Below are positions 19,957-29,334 of a stretch of 64,000 nucleotides of DNA, in pieces (positions within the stretch are counted from its first letter, which is position 1; each line of letters opens with the position of its first letter). This DNA comes from Candidatus Protochlamydia phocaeensis. Lineage in GTDB: Bacteria > Chlamydiota > Chlamydiia > Chlamydiales > Parachlamydiaceae. A model generated the notes under the pieces. The model was not told the origin of the DNA, searched no databases, and saw only the letters and a program-made list of their open reading frames with translations. Where the stretch lies: positions 124,001 through 188,000 of the forward strand of contig NZ_FCNU01000002.1 in NCBI RefSeq assembly GCF_001545115.1, given 5' to 3'. The position numbers and the translations under genes are program-made.

Positions 19957-22461
19957 ATGGATAAACGCACGATCCTGTTTGTAGTAGCTCTTTCTCTTAC
20001 TTTATTTGGACTTAATCTCTTTTTTCAACAGCAAAACGCCCAGACAAAACAAGAATGGCTCGCTCAGCAACAAGCTCAAAAAGCCCGGCAAGAGGAGCGA
20101 GTTAAAGAAGAAATTGGCCAGCGAACAGCAAATCCTGATATGCTTCCCCTCGTCAAGCTGTATAGCGACGAGCAAAAACAAAACTTTTTAGCAGGGGGGA
20201 TTGCAGACGGCGATCAAATTCTTACTCTTTCATGGACAGATGATCTCCCTTCCCATATCTATGCACTAGATTCTAATGATGAATTGATCGCCTATACCCT
20301 GATTTATCATCAGCCAGGAGTAGGCGCTCCTGCCCTTTACGGAGCCAGTTCAAAAGAGGCTGCTTCTATGCCGATTGGCCACTTACCGGAATTTGGGCGA
20401 TATGATCTGCAATTAGTCTCGTTCCATCCAGATGCCCGCCATCCTTTTGGCGTGACTTTGGGAGAATATACAGATGGTCATTTTTCTCTTCCTCGCCATG
20501 ATTTATCTTTTTTTAATGGTCACGCAAAAGAGCATTTTCCTCATTATTTGGCCATTGCTCTTTTAAAAACGAACCGAGGCTATCTGCCAGTCGGACTCTA
20601 TGAAGCAGAGCAGCAAAAATTCGTACGCCTGCAAGATACAAATGGACTGGCACAGTATATACAGCCTATCCAAACGCCTAGCCAGCCTTCGAACAAAAAA
20701 GCAGAAGAGAAATTTTACGTATTGGAAAACGCTTATCAGCAGTTCGTTTTTTCTAGCCGCGGAGGCGCCTTAGCTGAGATCAACCTTCCCTTTGAAACCA
20801 AGGATAATCCACAAAGCGTTGTGCGGGAAATTGAATTTGACCGGGATATGGTCAAGAATCATCCTTATAATGCTTACTTTCCGGCCCACCCTTATTATAC
20901 CCCGTCTTCTTCGAATTCCGATTCTTTTACTTTTCATGAGCAAGGAAAGCTGGGTGGATATTATCCCTTACTACGTCGGGATTTAATTGAGAAACCTCCC
21001 TTTAAGAGCGTCAAAATTCCCGCTCAATATTACGCCCTTAATATTGTATCCGAATACCCTGAGCTTGCTGAACTGAATTTTGACGTGAAGCACTTTGATG
21101 AACGTTCGATTACTTTTGAAGCCGTCCAAAATCACCGGCGCATTACAAAGACCTACTCTTTTGGCGACTCTAAGGAAGAAGCTCCTTATTGCCTTCATTT
21201 AACGATTAAAATTGAAGGCGATGGAAGAGGATTATGGTTGACGTCAGGCATTCCCGAAGTGGAATGGATCTCCGGCGCTCCTACCCCTTCTTTGAAATAT
21301 CGCATTACCCGTAATCAGAAGGCTGAAGTCGAGAAAATTGATCTGCCTAAAGATGCCTTAACGGTAACGTCCACTTATCCTGATTGGATCTGCAATTCCA
21401 ATGGTTTCTTAGGTATGATCATGGATCCTATTAAGGAAGTTGATCCTGGCTATCGGGTTCAATTCATTTCAGGCAATGCGGCTCCCTCAAGACTGGTAGA
21501 GATTGATGAAGAATACCAACGCTATAAAGCGGCAGATATGCCTGGATACATGACTTTGCTACCCTTGAAGTCGCAAGGCGGAACAATGACCTTCCGCTTT
21601 TTTGCCGGGCCTTTCGATAGCGACATCCTCAAAGCGATCGATAAGAAGTATTCTGATCCAGCCACAGGCTATAATCCCGATTACATCGCCTGCCAGACGA
21701 TGCATGGCTGGTTTACTTTCATTTCGGAGCCGTTTGCCAAATTTTTGCTCGTTCTCATGAACTTTTTCCATTATATAACGGGTTCATGGGCTTTATCGAT
21801 CATGTTATTGACCATCAGCTTGCGCTTAATGCTTTATCCGCTTAACACGTGGTCGACAAAGTCCATGATCCGCATGCAGCAGATCAGTCCGGAAGTATCG
21901 GCCTTGCAGGAAAAGTATAAAAAAGACCCCAAGAAGGCGCAAATGGAAATCATGGCTCTTTATAGAGAACGTGGAGTCAATCCGGCCTCCGGCTGCTTGC
22001 CCTTGCTTATCCAAATGCCCTTTTTAATTGGAATGTTCGATCTCTTAAAGTCAAGCTTTGCCCTTCGTGGAGCCTCTTTCATTCCCGGTTGGATTGATGA
22101 TTTGACAGCCCCTGATGTGTTATTCAGCTGGAGCCGTCCTATTTTCTTTATTGGCACGGAATTCCATCTATTGCCGATCCTATTAGGATTAGTCATGTTT
22201 TTGCAGCAACGCTTGATGTCTACAGCTCCCAAAGATCCAAAGCTGATGACAGACCAGCAGCGCCAGCAGCGTACAATGGGAACCATGATGGCCGCCGTAT
22301 TCGCCGTTATGTTTTATAACTTCCCATCTGGATTGAATATTTATTGGCTATTTTCCATGTTATTAGGCATCCTCCAACAGTGGTATACGACAAAGAAAAT
22401 GCAAGCCCGCCCTACCGAGGCGGCTTCACCGCAGCCTTCTAAGAAAGCACGAACGAAATAA
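19957..22461 (+). CDS. yidC: Membrane protein insertase YidC/OxaA
   Basis: The 834-residue insertase begins with a membrane anchor after MDKRTIL, has a large periplasmic domain to about residue 600, and ends with the conserved five-helix insertase core (from YITGSWALSIMLLTISLRL through the hairpin QQISPEVSALQEKYKKDP and GCLPLLIQMPFLIGM) and a basic tail. Chlamydial YidC is longer than the E. coli protein (548). I prefer the ATG at 19957, which resembles the normal YidC N-terminus and has AAAGG upstream; an ATG at 19921 would add 12 residues without a ribosome binding site. It is followed by dnaA, as in CT250/CT251 gene neighbourhoods. Confidence 0.93.
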   Translation: MDKRTILFVVALSLTLFGLNLFFQQQNAQTKQEWLAQQQAQKARQEERVKEEIGQRTANPDMLPLVKLYSDEQKQNFLAGGIADGDQILTLSWTDDLPSHIYALDSNDELIAYTLIYHQPGVGAPALYGASSKEAASMPIGHLPEFGRYDLQLVSFHPDARHPFGVTLGEYTDGHFSLPRHDLSFFNGHAKEHFPHYLAIALLKTNRGYLPVGLYEAEQQKFVRLQDTNGLAQYIQPIQTPSQPSNKKAEEKFYVLENAYQQFVFSSRGGALAEINLPFETKDNPQSVVREIEFDRDMVKNHPYNAYFPAHPYYTPSSSNSDSFTFHEQGKLGGYYPLLRRDLIEKPPFKSVKIPAQYYALNIVSEYPELAELNFDVKHFDERSITFEAVQNHRRITKTYSFGDSKEEAPYCLHLTIKIEGDGRGLWLTSGIPEVEWISGAPTPSLKYRITRNQKAEVEKIDLPKDALTVTSTYPDWICNSNGFLGMIMDPIKEVDPGYRVQFISGNAAPSRLVEIDEEYQRYKAADMPGYMTLLPLKSQGGTMTFRFFAGPFDSDILKAIDKKYSDPATGYNPDYIACQTMHGWFTFISEPFAKFLLVLMNFFHYITGSWALSIMLLTISLRLMLYPLNTWSTKSMIRMQQISPEVSALQEKYKKDPKKAQMEIMALYRERGVNPASGCLPLLIQMPFLIGMFDLLKSSFALRGASFIPGWIDDLTAPDVLFSWSRPIFFIGTEFHLLPILLGLVMFLQQRLMSTAPKDPKLMTDQQRQQRTMGTMMAAVFAVMFYNFPSGLNIYWLFSMLLGILQQWYTTKKMQARPTEAASPQPSKKARTK

Positions 22462-22467
22462 TAGAAT

Positions 22468-22508
22468 GGGCGTATGCAAGTCTCTTTAGCTTTGACTTGC
22501 ATGCGCCC
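22468..22508 (+). terminator. Long hairpin between yidC and dnaA
   Basis: GGGCGTATGCAAGTC (22468-22482) pairs with GACTTGCATGCGCCC (22494-22508) over 15 bp with one G-T wobble and an 11-nt loop. No T run follows, so it is not a classical intrinsic terminator. It may stabilise the yidC mRNA end or be processed. It begins 7 nt after the yidC stop. Confidence 0.6.
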
Positions 22509-22574
22509 GTCGATTATACTCAGCTCGGCACTTGTTTGGATAGCCATTGAATCAAGATAGCAAAGTGGGCACGC

Positions 22575-23930
22575 ATGCAAGCTTGGGAACAATTTTTGCA
22601 ACTGCAAGAAGCTGAATTAGGAACGGAAACGGTACAAAAATGGCTGAGAAGTTTAAAAATCCAGCGCTTTGATGCTTGCAACCTTTATTTAGAAGCCAAA
22701 GATTCCTTCCAAGCCCTTTGGTTTGAGGAACATATACGCGGCAAAGCCCAATCGAAGCTTGTCAACGGGAATAACAAGCGGATCAAGATCCACTTATCAA
22801 TCGCCAATTCTCCTCAAGCCGCTAAGAAAGCGAAGTTAAAAGCCAAAATTAAAGAAAGCACGTCTCCTTTTCAGCTGACTTTTGACGATCTGGATCCTCT
22901 TTGCCTCTTTCAATACTTTATTGTCAGCGAAGAAAATACACTGGCACATAAGCTTTTTCTAGAAATTGCCGGTCTTTCCCCTCAAACTCATACAGCCCAG
23001 CTAGGCACATTCAATCCTATTTATCTTTATGGAGGAGGGGGAACGGGAAAAACGCATTTGTTAATGAGCCTTGCCCACACCCTGCGCGCGCAAGGCTTAA
23101 AAATTATTTATGTCCGTGCAGAAACATTTACAGACCATGTTGTCACGGCAATACGGGCTGGAGAGATGAGCGTATTTCGCCAAGCTTATCGCAATATAGA
23201 TGTTTTGCTCGTTGACGACGTCCATGTCTTTTCACGCAAAGGAGCTACACAAGAAGAGTTCTTCCACACCTTTAACACTTTGCATCTGGAAGGCAAGCAG
23301 ATCATTTTGAGCGCCAATTGTGCGCCGCAAGAGCTTCAATTGATAGAGCCTCGCCTGGTCAGCCGTTTTGAATGGGGGATCGTTCTTCCCCTCAAACCTC
23401 TTAAAACCGAAGATATGCGGCTTTTATTAAATACGAAAGCGCAAGCTTTACATTTTCCACTCCCCACAAAAATTGCCGATTTCCTTTTGGAGACATTTAC
23501 CAGCAATCCCAAAACGCTGATCAAAGCCCTTGAAGCGCTAGTCTTGCGTTTGCACTTGGATTCAAAAAACACGCTTTCTTCTTTGACCACTACAGCTGCT
23601 AAAACACTTCTGGCGGATTTGGTTGATGAGGAGGTGAAATCGGCAATCACTCCGGCTAAGATCATTCAAGCAGTGGCCGAACAGTATGGCATCCGAACAG
23701 AGGATATTTTGGGTAAAGCACAAACAAGGGATTGCGCTCTGCCGCGCCAGTTGGCCATGCATCTATGCCGCGAGCAGCTCAAAATGCCATTCATGAAAAT
23801 TGGCGATCTTTTTTTTCGCGACCACTCCACTGTCATGTCTAGTGTCAAGCACATTCAAAAAGCGCTCGATCAAGATGACCGGGAAATTACCGGAGCTTGG
23901 CATGCCATTCTAAAAAAACTGCAAGCTTAA
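22575..23930 (+). CDS. dnaA: Chromosomal replication initiator protein DnaA
   Basis: The 451-residue initiator has domain I (1-85), a short linker, an AAA+ domain with Walker A GGGGTGKT at 153-160 and Walker B LLVDDVHVF, and a C-terminal helix-turn-helix domain with the DnaA signature RDHSTVMSSVKHI. Its role is origin binding and unwinding. Chlamydiae usually encode two DnaA proteins; gene order (next to yidC) suggests the CT250-type copy. No cluster of DnaA boxes is seen around it, so the origin is probably elsewhere. Confidence 0.95.
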   Translation: MQAWEQFLQLQEAELGTETVQKWLRSLKIQRFDACNLYLEAKDSFQALWFEEHIRGKAQSKLVNGNNKRIKIHLSIANSPQAAKKAKLKAKIKESTSPFQLTFDDLDPLCLFQYFIVSEENTLAHKLFLEIAGLSPQTHTAQLGTFNPIYLYGGGGTGKTHLLMSLAHTLRAQGLKIIYVRAETFTDHVVTAIRAGEMSVFRQAYRNIDVLLVDDVHVFSRKGATQEEFFHTFNTLHLEGKQIILSANCAPQELQLIEPRLVSRFEWGIVLPLKPLKTEDMRLLLNTKAQALHFPLPTKIADFLLETFTSNPKTLIKALEALVLRLHLDSKNTLSSLTTTAAKTLLADLVDEEVKSAITPAKIIQAVAEQYGIRTEDILGKAQTRDCALPRQLAMHLCREQLKMPFMKIGDLFFRDHSTVMSSVKHIQKALDQDDREITGAWHAILKKLQA

Positions 23931-24057
23931 GCCGGCCATCCTTCTTTCGATTCTTTCTTGCCGCCTTCCTTGTGCTATATTTGAGATTATTTTCTCCTTA
24001 TAACTTGAATTCAAGCCATTAGAAGAGTTTTTAACAAACTTTTGCCGATCCTTCCTT

Positions 24058-24086
24058 TTGTGACAATAATCAAAGTATGATATATG
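24058..24086 (+). promoter_or_regulatory. Candidate promoter of the Inc-like gene
   Basis: TTGTGA (24058-24063) and TATATG (24081-24086) are separated by 17 nt. A leader of about 60 nt would lead to GGAGAAAG just before the ATG at 24153. Confidence 0.4.
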
Positions 24087-24152
24087 AAGCCTCAACCGTA
24101 CTAATTTATTTTTTAAACCAACTTTATCAACAAAATAAATGCGGAGAAAGAC

Positions 24153-24722
24153 ATGCAAGCAAGTTTATCAGGCAGCCGACTAGAATTCTCTCAGCTGAAC
24201 GCATCAACTCACCAAACTAGAAAGGCACCTGGCAATGAGGATGAGGACGAGCGCAAAATTTTTGTTATAGCCAATACCTGTATTGGCGTAGGGGCGCTTA
24301 CTATAGGCTCTTGCGCACTTGTCAAGTCTTCGCGCTTCTATAAAATAATTCAGCGCGGAGATGCGTGTTTGCTTGGCCTCATTCTCTTTCATACGGGATT
24401 GAGCTTTTATGCTTTTAATCCCAATAAAGCAGCTTCTGCCTGGTTTGCTTGCACAAATTATTTTAGAAAGTCTGATCCTTCAACTCAGAAAATAAAACAC
24501 TATCTTCGTGTTCTCTGCCTTTTGAATCTTCTAAAAAATAAATTTCCGGATAAAAAAGATATCCCTCGCTCTGCAAGCCCACAGAATGGGCGTCTATTTG
24601 TTATCAATCCAGAGCCGCGGCAGACACAAAGGCCCCAACAAGAAAATGAGGACAAAGAGGCCTCCCTCCTTCCTATTGTTTATTTAGCAAAAATGGCCCT
24701 TAGATCCCTATTTTCTTCCTAA
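24153..24722 (+). CDS. Inc-like protein with a bilobed hydrophobic domain
   Basis: I do not recognise the family. The 189-residue protein has a hydrophilic N-terminus of 35 residues without signal peptide, two membrane helices (about 36-57 and 71-88) separated by a short basic loop, and a hydrophilic C-terminal 100 residues. This hairpin topology is the hallmark used to predict chlamydial inclusion membrane proteins, which are type III secreted. A Shine-Dalgarno site GGAGAAAG supports the start. It lies between dnaA and ahcY, 24 nt before the latter, so it may be co-transcribed with ahcY. Confidence 0.65.
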   Translation: MQASLSGSRLEFSQLNASTHQTRKAPGNEDEDERKIFVIANTCIGVGALTIGSCALVKSSRFYKIIQRGDACLLGLILFHTGLSFYAFNPNKAASAWFACTNYFRKSDPSTQKIKHYLRVLCLLNLLKNKFPDKKDIPRSASPQNGRLFVINPEPRQTQRPQQENEDKEASLLPIVYLAKMALRSLFSS

Positions 24723-24745
24723 CTAATAAAGTCAGAGGCTTTCTT

Positions 24746-26176
24746 ATGAATAAAAACCATTCCTTTTCCTCCAATCAAAGCAGCAAATCAGCCGGCTCGG
24801 ATCGTGAAGGAAAGACCTATCAATTCAAACAGCCCAGCTTAGGAGGCGTCATGAAACAGGATTACCGCATTGCCCGCGATTTGGCAATCGACTCTCCTGA
24901 AGGAGCGGAACTCGCTCTACTTGGACGCCGCGAAATTGAACTGGCGGAGAAAGAAATGCCGGGCTTAATGGCCCTTCGCCGTGAATTTGCAGACTCCAAA
25001 CCTTTGGCTGGCGCAAGAATCGCCGGCTGCCTGCATATGACGATCCAAACGGCTGTCCTGATTGAAACGCTTTTGGCTTTAGGGGCAGAGGTGCGTTGGT
25101 CGTCTTGCAATATTTATTCTACACAGGACCAAGCCGCCGCGGCCATGGCTGCCAAAGGCGTTCCCGTTTTTGCCTGGAAAGGCATGTCTCTAGAGGAATA
25201 TGAATGGTGCATTGAGCAAACCCTATTCTTTGGCGACCGTCCCCTTAATATGATCCTAGATGATGGCGGCGACCTCACTCAGATTGTGCATGAAAAGCAT
25301 TCCGAGCTGCTTGCCGGTATCAAGGGAATTTCCGAAGAAACAACGACAGGCGTGCGCGCCTTGGTGCGCCGCGAAAGGCAAGGATCATTAGGCGCTCCTG
25401 CCATTAATGTGAACGATTCGGTAACTAAATCCAAATTTGACAATTTATATGGATGCCGCGAATCCCTCCTCGATGGGATCAAGCGGGCTACCGATGTCAT
25501 GATAGCAGGCAAAGTCGCTGTCATAGCAGGATATGGAGATGTGGGCAAAGGCTCGGCCGCCTCTTTATCAGCACTGGGCGCTCGCATCATTATTTGCGAA
25601 GTAGACCCTATTTGTGCCTACCAAGCCGCCATGGAAGGATTTGAAGTCAAGACAATGGACGAAGCCGCGCCTATCGGCGATATTTTTGTCACGGCCACCG
25701 GATGCATCGATATTATTGTCGGCAAACATATGGAACACATGAAGGATGGCGCCATTCTATGCAATATTGGCCATTTCGATTGCGAAATCGATGTCGCCTG
25801 GCTCAAGAATAATTCAAATATTGAAGAAATTCCCATTAAACCGCAAGTAGACCGCTTTCAATGGAAAGACGGATCCAAAAGCCTTATCCTGCTGGCTCAA
25901 GGTCGCTTAGTCAATCTTGGATGTGCAAAAGGACATCCTTCTTTTGTCATGTCCAATTCCTTTTCCAATCAAGTCCTGGCGCAAATTGAGCTATGGAATA
26001 ATTATGACCGCTACAAAATTGGCGTCTATCGGCTGCCCAAAATTTTGGATGAGAAGGTCGCTCGCCTGCATCTGGGCCAATTAAGCGTCCACTTAACCAC
26101 TCTTACACCTGAACAGGCCGCTTATCTAGATGTCAATATAGAAGGCCCTTATAAACCCGATTATTACCTTTATTGA
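24746..26176 (+). CDS. ahcY: Adenosylhomocysteinase
   Basis: The 476-residue enzyme hydrolyses S-adenosylhomocysteine to adenosine and homocysteine. It shows the substrate region [13 protein letters not shown] and [16 protein letters not shown], the NAD-binding loop AGYGDVGKG, and the C-terminal YKPDYYLY. The true family start is near [12 protein letters not shown] (residue 36); the first 35 residues, Ser- and Lys-rich, are an extension or indicate a start at 24851. The hairpin CTGTC/GACAG near 26191 may end the transcript. It detoxifies the product of SAM-dependent methyltransferases. Confidence 0.95.
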   Translation: MNKNHSFSSNQSSKSAGSDREGKTYQFKQPSLGGVMKQDYRIARDLAIDSPEGAELALLGRREIELAEKEMPGLMALRREFADSKPLAGARIAGCLHMTIQTAVLIETLLALGAEVRWSSCNIYSTQDQAAAAMAAKGVPVFAWKGMSLEEYEWCIEQTLFFGDRPLNMILDDGGDLTQIVHEKHSELLAGIKGISEETTTGVRALVRRERQGSLGAPAINVNDSVTKSKFDNLYGCRESLLDGIKRATDVMIAGKVAVIAGYGDVGKGSAASLSALGARIIICEVDPICAYQAAMEGFEVKTMDEAAPIGDIFVTATGCIDIIVGKHMEHMKDGAILCNIGHFDCEIDVAWLKNNSNIEEIPIKPQVDRFQWKDGSKSLILLAQGRLVNLGCAKGHPSFVMSNSFSNQVLAQIELWNNYDRYKIGVYRLPKILDEKVARLHLGQLSVHLTTLTPEQAAYLDVNIEGPYKPDYYLY

Positions 26177-26287
26177 TCGCTGTCATTTATGCGACAGAGG
26201 TTTAGAAAAAAAATTAATTTTCTGAAACATTTTGTTTGGCGGAAAATTCCTAAATATGGTAATTTTTTATTCTCTTTTCGAGAGAAT

Positions 26288-26362
26288 CGGAGCATAGCGC
26301 AGCTTGGCTAGCGCGGCTGCTTTGGGAGCAGTAGGTCGGGGGTTCGAATCCCTCTGCTCCGA
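26288..26362 (+). tRNA. tRNA-Pro(TGG)
   Basis: The acceptor arms CGGAGCA and TGCTCCG pair fully, followed by discriminator A. The anticodon stem GCTGC/GCAGT encloses TTTGGGA, giving anticodon TGG. The T arm contains GGTTCGAATCC. CCA is not encoded. Confidence 0.97.
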
Positions 26363-26364
26363 TC

Positions 26365-26399
26365 GCCCTATCTTTGGTAACGGAGATAGGGTTTTTTTA
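26365..26399 (+). terminator. Intrinsic terminator after tRNA-Pro
   Basis: CCCTATCT and AGATAGGG form an 8-bp stem with a 10-nt loop, followed by seven Ts. It ends the tRNA transcript, so lgt, starting 27 nt further on, needs read-through or a promoter in the terminator region. Confidence 0.9.
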
Positions 26400-26426
26400 T
26401 TTTATCAGCTAACCAAGGGCTTTCGC

Positions 26427-27557
26427 ATGCAAGGATGGAACTGGCTCGCCTGGCTTTACTGGAACCCACCTCGAGAAGCTTTTACGGTCCCTTTCATTGA
26501 CCGTCCCGTTGTTTGGTATGGCATTCTCTTTGTGACCGGCTTTATCCTCGGTTATTTCATCATCAATCCCATTCTTGCCCGTTTTCTTCGCCAATCTAAG
26601 CATATTTCAGAAATCGACGTCATCAGCTGGCCCTTGCTTCTCAATCATCTGTGCTCCTCTTCTTCAAATACGCTTATTCGACGGCTCATGCAGCAGCTTC
26701 CTTCCCAAGCTTGCCGGCAATTAGAGCAATCGGATTCAGCACCTGCAGACAACACGCTTAAAGCCGCCATTTTGCAAAGCATCAATCAGGTTTTGCAAGA
26801 TGAGCAAATTCAACGAGAAGATCTAGAGCAGGCATTGCCCGGCGCCCTTGCAACGGCAAAACAAACGAGCTACTTCTTAGCCGATCGTCTGTGCTGGTTC
26901 ATTGTGACAGGCACATTGGTAGGCGCCCGTTTGGGAGCTGTATTTTTTTATGATTGGCCCTATTTCAAAGAGCATCCCTTGGAAATTATCCAAGTCTGGC
27001 GAGGCGGACTGGCCAGCCATGGAGGCGTGGCAGGCGTCATGCTCTCCCTTTATTTGTATATTCTCTATATCCGTCGCTGGGTTCCAAGCCTGACTTTCTT
27101 GAAATTGCTGGATTTTGTCGCCATTCCAAGCGCGTTGGCAGCCTGCTTTATCCGCTTGGGGAATTTTATGAACCAAGAAATTTTAGGCACTCCCACCACA
27201 CTTCCCTGGGCAGTCGTATTTGGCCACCCGGCAGACGGCAGCCTACCGACCCCGCGCCATCCCGTTCAAATTTATGAAGCTCTCGTCTATTTGGCGACTT
27301 TTTTCCTGCTATATGGATTATGGAAGAAAAAAGGCGATCAATTAGGGACCGGCTTTTTCGTCGGTTCGCTCTTTGTGCTGATTTTTAGCAGCCGATTTAT
27401 CCTAGAATTTTGGAAGTCTACTCAAGAATCCATTATTCAACAATCGACTTTACAAATGGGCCAATGGCTCAGTATTCCTTTTGTCATCGGCGGCCTTGCC
27501 CTTATTTTATGGAGCCGCAGAAAAAGCGCATTTTGCCCTCATTCTTCGCATTCATAA
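26427..27557 (+). CDS. lgt: Prolipoprotein diacylglyceryl transferase with large insertion
   Basis: This 376-residue membrane enzyme transfers diacylglycerol to the lipobox Cys of prolipoproteins. It has the motifs GGLASHGGVAGV and RLGNFMNQE (the Lgt signature) and several membrane helices. The start is ATG 26427; an upstream in-frame extension would run back into the tRNA and its terminator. Between helix 1 (WYGILFVTGFILGYF) and the DRLCWFIV helix there is an extra hydrophilic segment of about 90 residues, so the protein is longer than the usual 260-290. The position near yidC/dnaA matches CT250-CT252. Confidence 0.93.
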   Translation: MQGWNWLAWLYWNPPREAFTVPFIDRPVVWYGILFVTGFILGYFIINPILARFLRQSKHISEIDVISWPLLLNHLCSSSSNTLIRRLMQQLPSQACRQLEQSDSAPADNTLKAAILQSINQVLQDEQIQREDLEQALPGALATAKQTSYFLADRLCWFIVTGTLVGARLGAVFFYDWPYFKEHPLEIIQVWRGGLASHGGVAGVMLSLYLYILYIRRWVPSLTFLKLLDFVAIPSALAACFIRLGNFMNQEILGTPTTLPWAVVFGHPADGSLPTPRHPVQIYEALVYLATFFLLYGLWKKKGDQLGTGFFVGSLFVLIFSSRFILEFWKSTQESIIQQSTLQMGQWLSIPFVIGGLALILWSRRKSAFCPHSSHS

Positions 27558-27671
27558 GAATCGGCTTATTTATAAAATGGGCCGTCTCTTATTGAGCCTT
27601 TCTAAAAGGGGGCTATTAAAGCCTATCTCTAGCAAACAAGCATTTTTATTATTTCTCATACTTAATCCAGC

Positions 27672-29129
27672 ATGAACTTGAACACAAATTTTCTCTCTTT
27701 TAGGCAGCTTCCTCCCCTGTCGAATTTTTTACCCCTTTCCCCTCAACAATCCGCCCGCAAACGGCCTTATGCGGAATTTTCAAAGCAAGATGAACTTGTC
27801 CCAGAAATTTCAGCTCGCCTACTTTTATCAAATCCGCAAGAGACACACAGGCCGGCCAAACGGATTTGCTTGCCCATTAGCTTTAATCAAATAAAGGATG
27901 TCTTCCATTTCATCTTAGCCTTTAGCGGAACGTCTCAAGAGACGATTTTGCGTCTAAGTAAACAAGATGGGCATCCCCTCAATCAGGCTGCTTTCTATCA
28001 AATTTTTGAGGAATTAGAGAAGAGGCAAGACCAAAGTACGCTTTTAAGCGCCTTCATTCAACAAGCCAGAGAGTCCTATCCTGACAGGGTAAATGGAAAC
28101 AAAATAGCGTTAGATTGGGCTGCCAGAGTTAATTTCATTGTTCAACGCATTGCTGCAGAAGCCAAAAAAATAGGGGGCGGACTAGAAAAATTAAAGGAAA
28201 CGCGAGTTAAATACGATCATTGCATTTACGCGCCTGACAGATTGCTTGTGATGTGCGAATGGATTGAAACAAGAAAGAATCAAGATCTAGTCACCTTCTT
28301 CAAAGCGATTCCCCTAGCGGACAGAGAGGAGTATTTAAATTGTTTGGTGTCTTTAGATCCCGTTCCCCTTACCCAGCAAGCCGATCAAATTAGAAAGTGG
28401 ATGGAAAAGCATTCTCACTTGTTAAACCAAATTCCCCTGCTCGTCCTGTTTAAGTGCGGCCTAACAAGCTTGCCCCCTGAAATTCGCCTCTTCACTCATC
28501 TGGTAGAATTGGAAATATCTGAGAATCACTTGGCAAGCCTTCCTTCTGAGATCGGCAAATTAACTTTTTTACGGCGCTTTTATGCTGCTGATAATCAGCT
28601 CGGCAGCTTGCCTCCTGAAATAAGGGGCTTAACTCTTTTGCAAGAATGCGATGTGTCTAATAACCAATTAATGCGCTTGCCTGCTGAAATGGCCGGACTG
28701 GCCTGTTTAGAAGAATTGAATATTTACGGTAATCAACTAACAAGCCTACCCTTTGAAATAGGCAGGCTAACGCTTCTGAAACAATTATATGCTTCCGATA
28801 ATCAACTAAAGGCCATTCCATCGGAAATAGGCGGTTTAGCGCATTTGGAAGAGCTTGATATCGCCAATAATTTAATCACCCGTTTACCTTCTGAAATTAG
28901 CCAACTCGCTCTTTTGAGAACGCTAAACGTTTCTCATAATCCCCTCGAGAATTTACCTTCGACAATTACCCAACTTCTTCGCTTAGAAGAACTCCATGTC
29001 TCTCACACCAAACTGACAAGCCTATCTGAAGAAATCAGTAAAATGAAGACGCTTCAAAAAATTTATCTGTCTAATGGCCCGGCATTATCGTCTCTCCCCT
29101 TAATTTTATTTTTAAAAGTCCTTGTTTAA
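27672..29129 (+). CDS. Leucine-rich-repeat protein
   Basis: The 485-residue protein has an N-terminal helical region of about 250 residues of unknown type and then nine to ten 23-residue LRRs from about residue 257 to the end, with the consensus LPPEI-x-L-x-x-L-x-x-L. This repeat type occurs in eukaryotic RSU1-like proteins and in bacterial effectors. Two basic clusters, RKRP (29-32) and RPAKR (60-64), lie in the N-terminal region. There is no signal peptide. A host-directed effector that binds a eukaryotic protein is likely, by analogy. It begins 114 nt after lgt. Confidence 0.85.
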   Translation: MNLNTNFLSFRQLPPLSNFLPLSPQQSARKRPYAEFSKQDELVPEISARLLLSNPQETHRPAKRICLPISFNQIKDVFHFILAFSGTSQETILRLSKQDGHPLNQAAFYQIFEELEKRQDQSTLLSAFIQQARESYPDRVNGNKIALDWAARVNFIVQRIAAEAKKIGGGLEKLKETRVKYDHCIYAPDRLLVMCEWIETRKNQDLVTFFKAIPLADREEYLNCLVSLDPVPLTQQADQIRKWMEKHSHLLNQIPLLVLFKCGLTSLPPEIRLFTHLVELEISENHLASLPSEIGKLTFLRRFYAADNQLGSLPPEIRGLTLLQECDVSNNQLMRLPAEMAGLACLEELNIYGNQLTSLPFEIGRLTLLKQLYASDNQLKAIPSEIGGLAHLEELDIANNLITRLPSEISQLALLRTLNVSHNPLENLPSTITQLLRLEELHVSHTKLTSLSEEISKMKTLQKIYLSNGPALSSLPLILFLKVLV

Positions 29130-29270
29130 GGGATTAAAACCTTCGAAAACAGGCAGGTAGATTCCATAGGCTATATCAATGAGATATTGATTTAGCCATC
29201 TAATTTATTGCAGTCCTTAAAATTAAATATTATTTTACAAATTTACAAATTAATTTTATTTAATTACAGT

Positions 29271-29301
29271 TTGTCACCTTCTCTTTAGCTTATGTTATAA
29301 T
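29271..29301 (+). promoter_or_regulatory. Candidate promoter for the coiled-coil gene
   Basis: TTGTCA (29271-29276) and a perfect TATAAT (29296-29301) are spaced by 19 nt, slightly long. GAGG at 29326-29329 serves as ribosome binding site for ATG 29335. Confidence 0.5.
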
Positions 29302-29334
29302 TAAACTTATCTAAAATTAAATATAGAGGTGTTT

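Noticed and set aside
22462-22574. Origin of replication next to dnaA
   Set aside because: No cluster of DnaA boxes or AT-rich unwinding element is visible, and the gap is filled by a hairpin.
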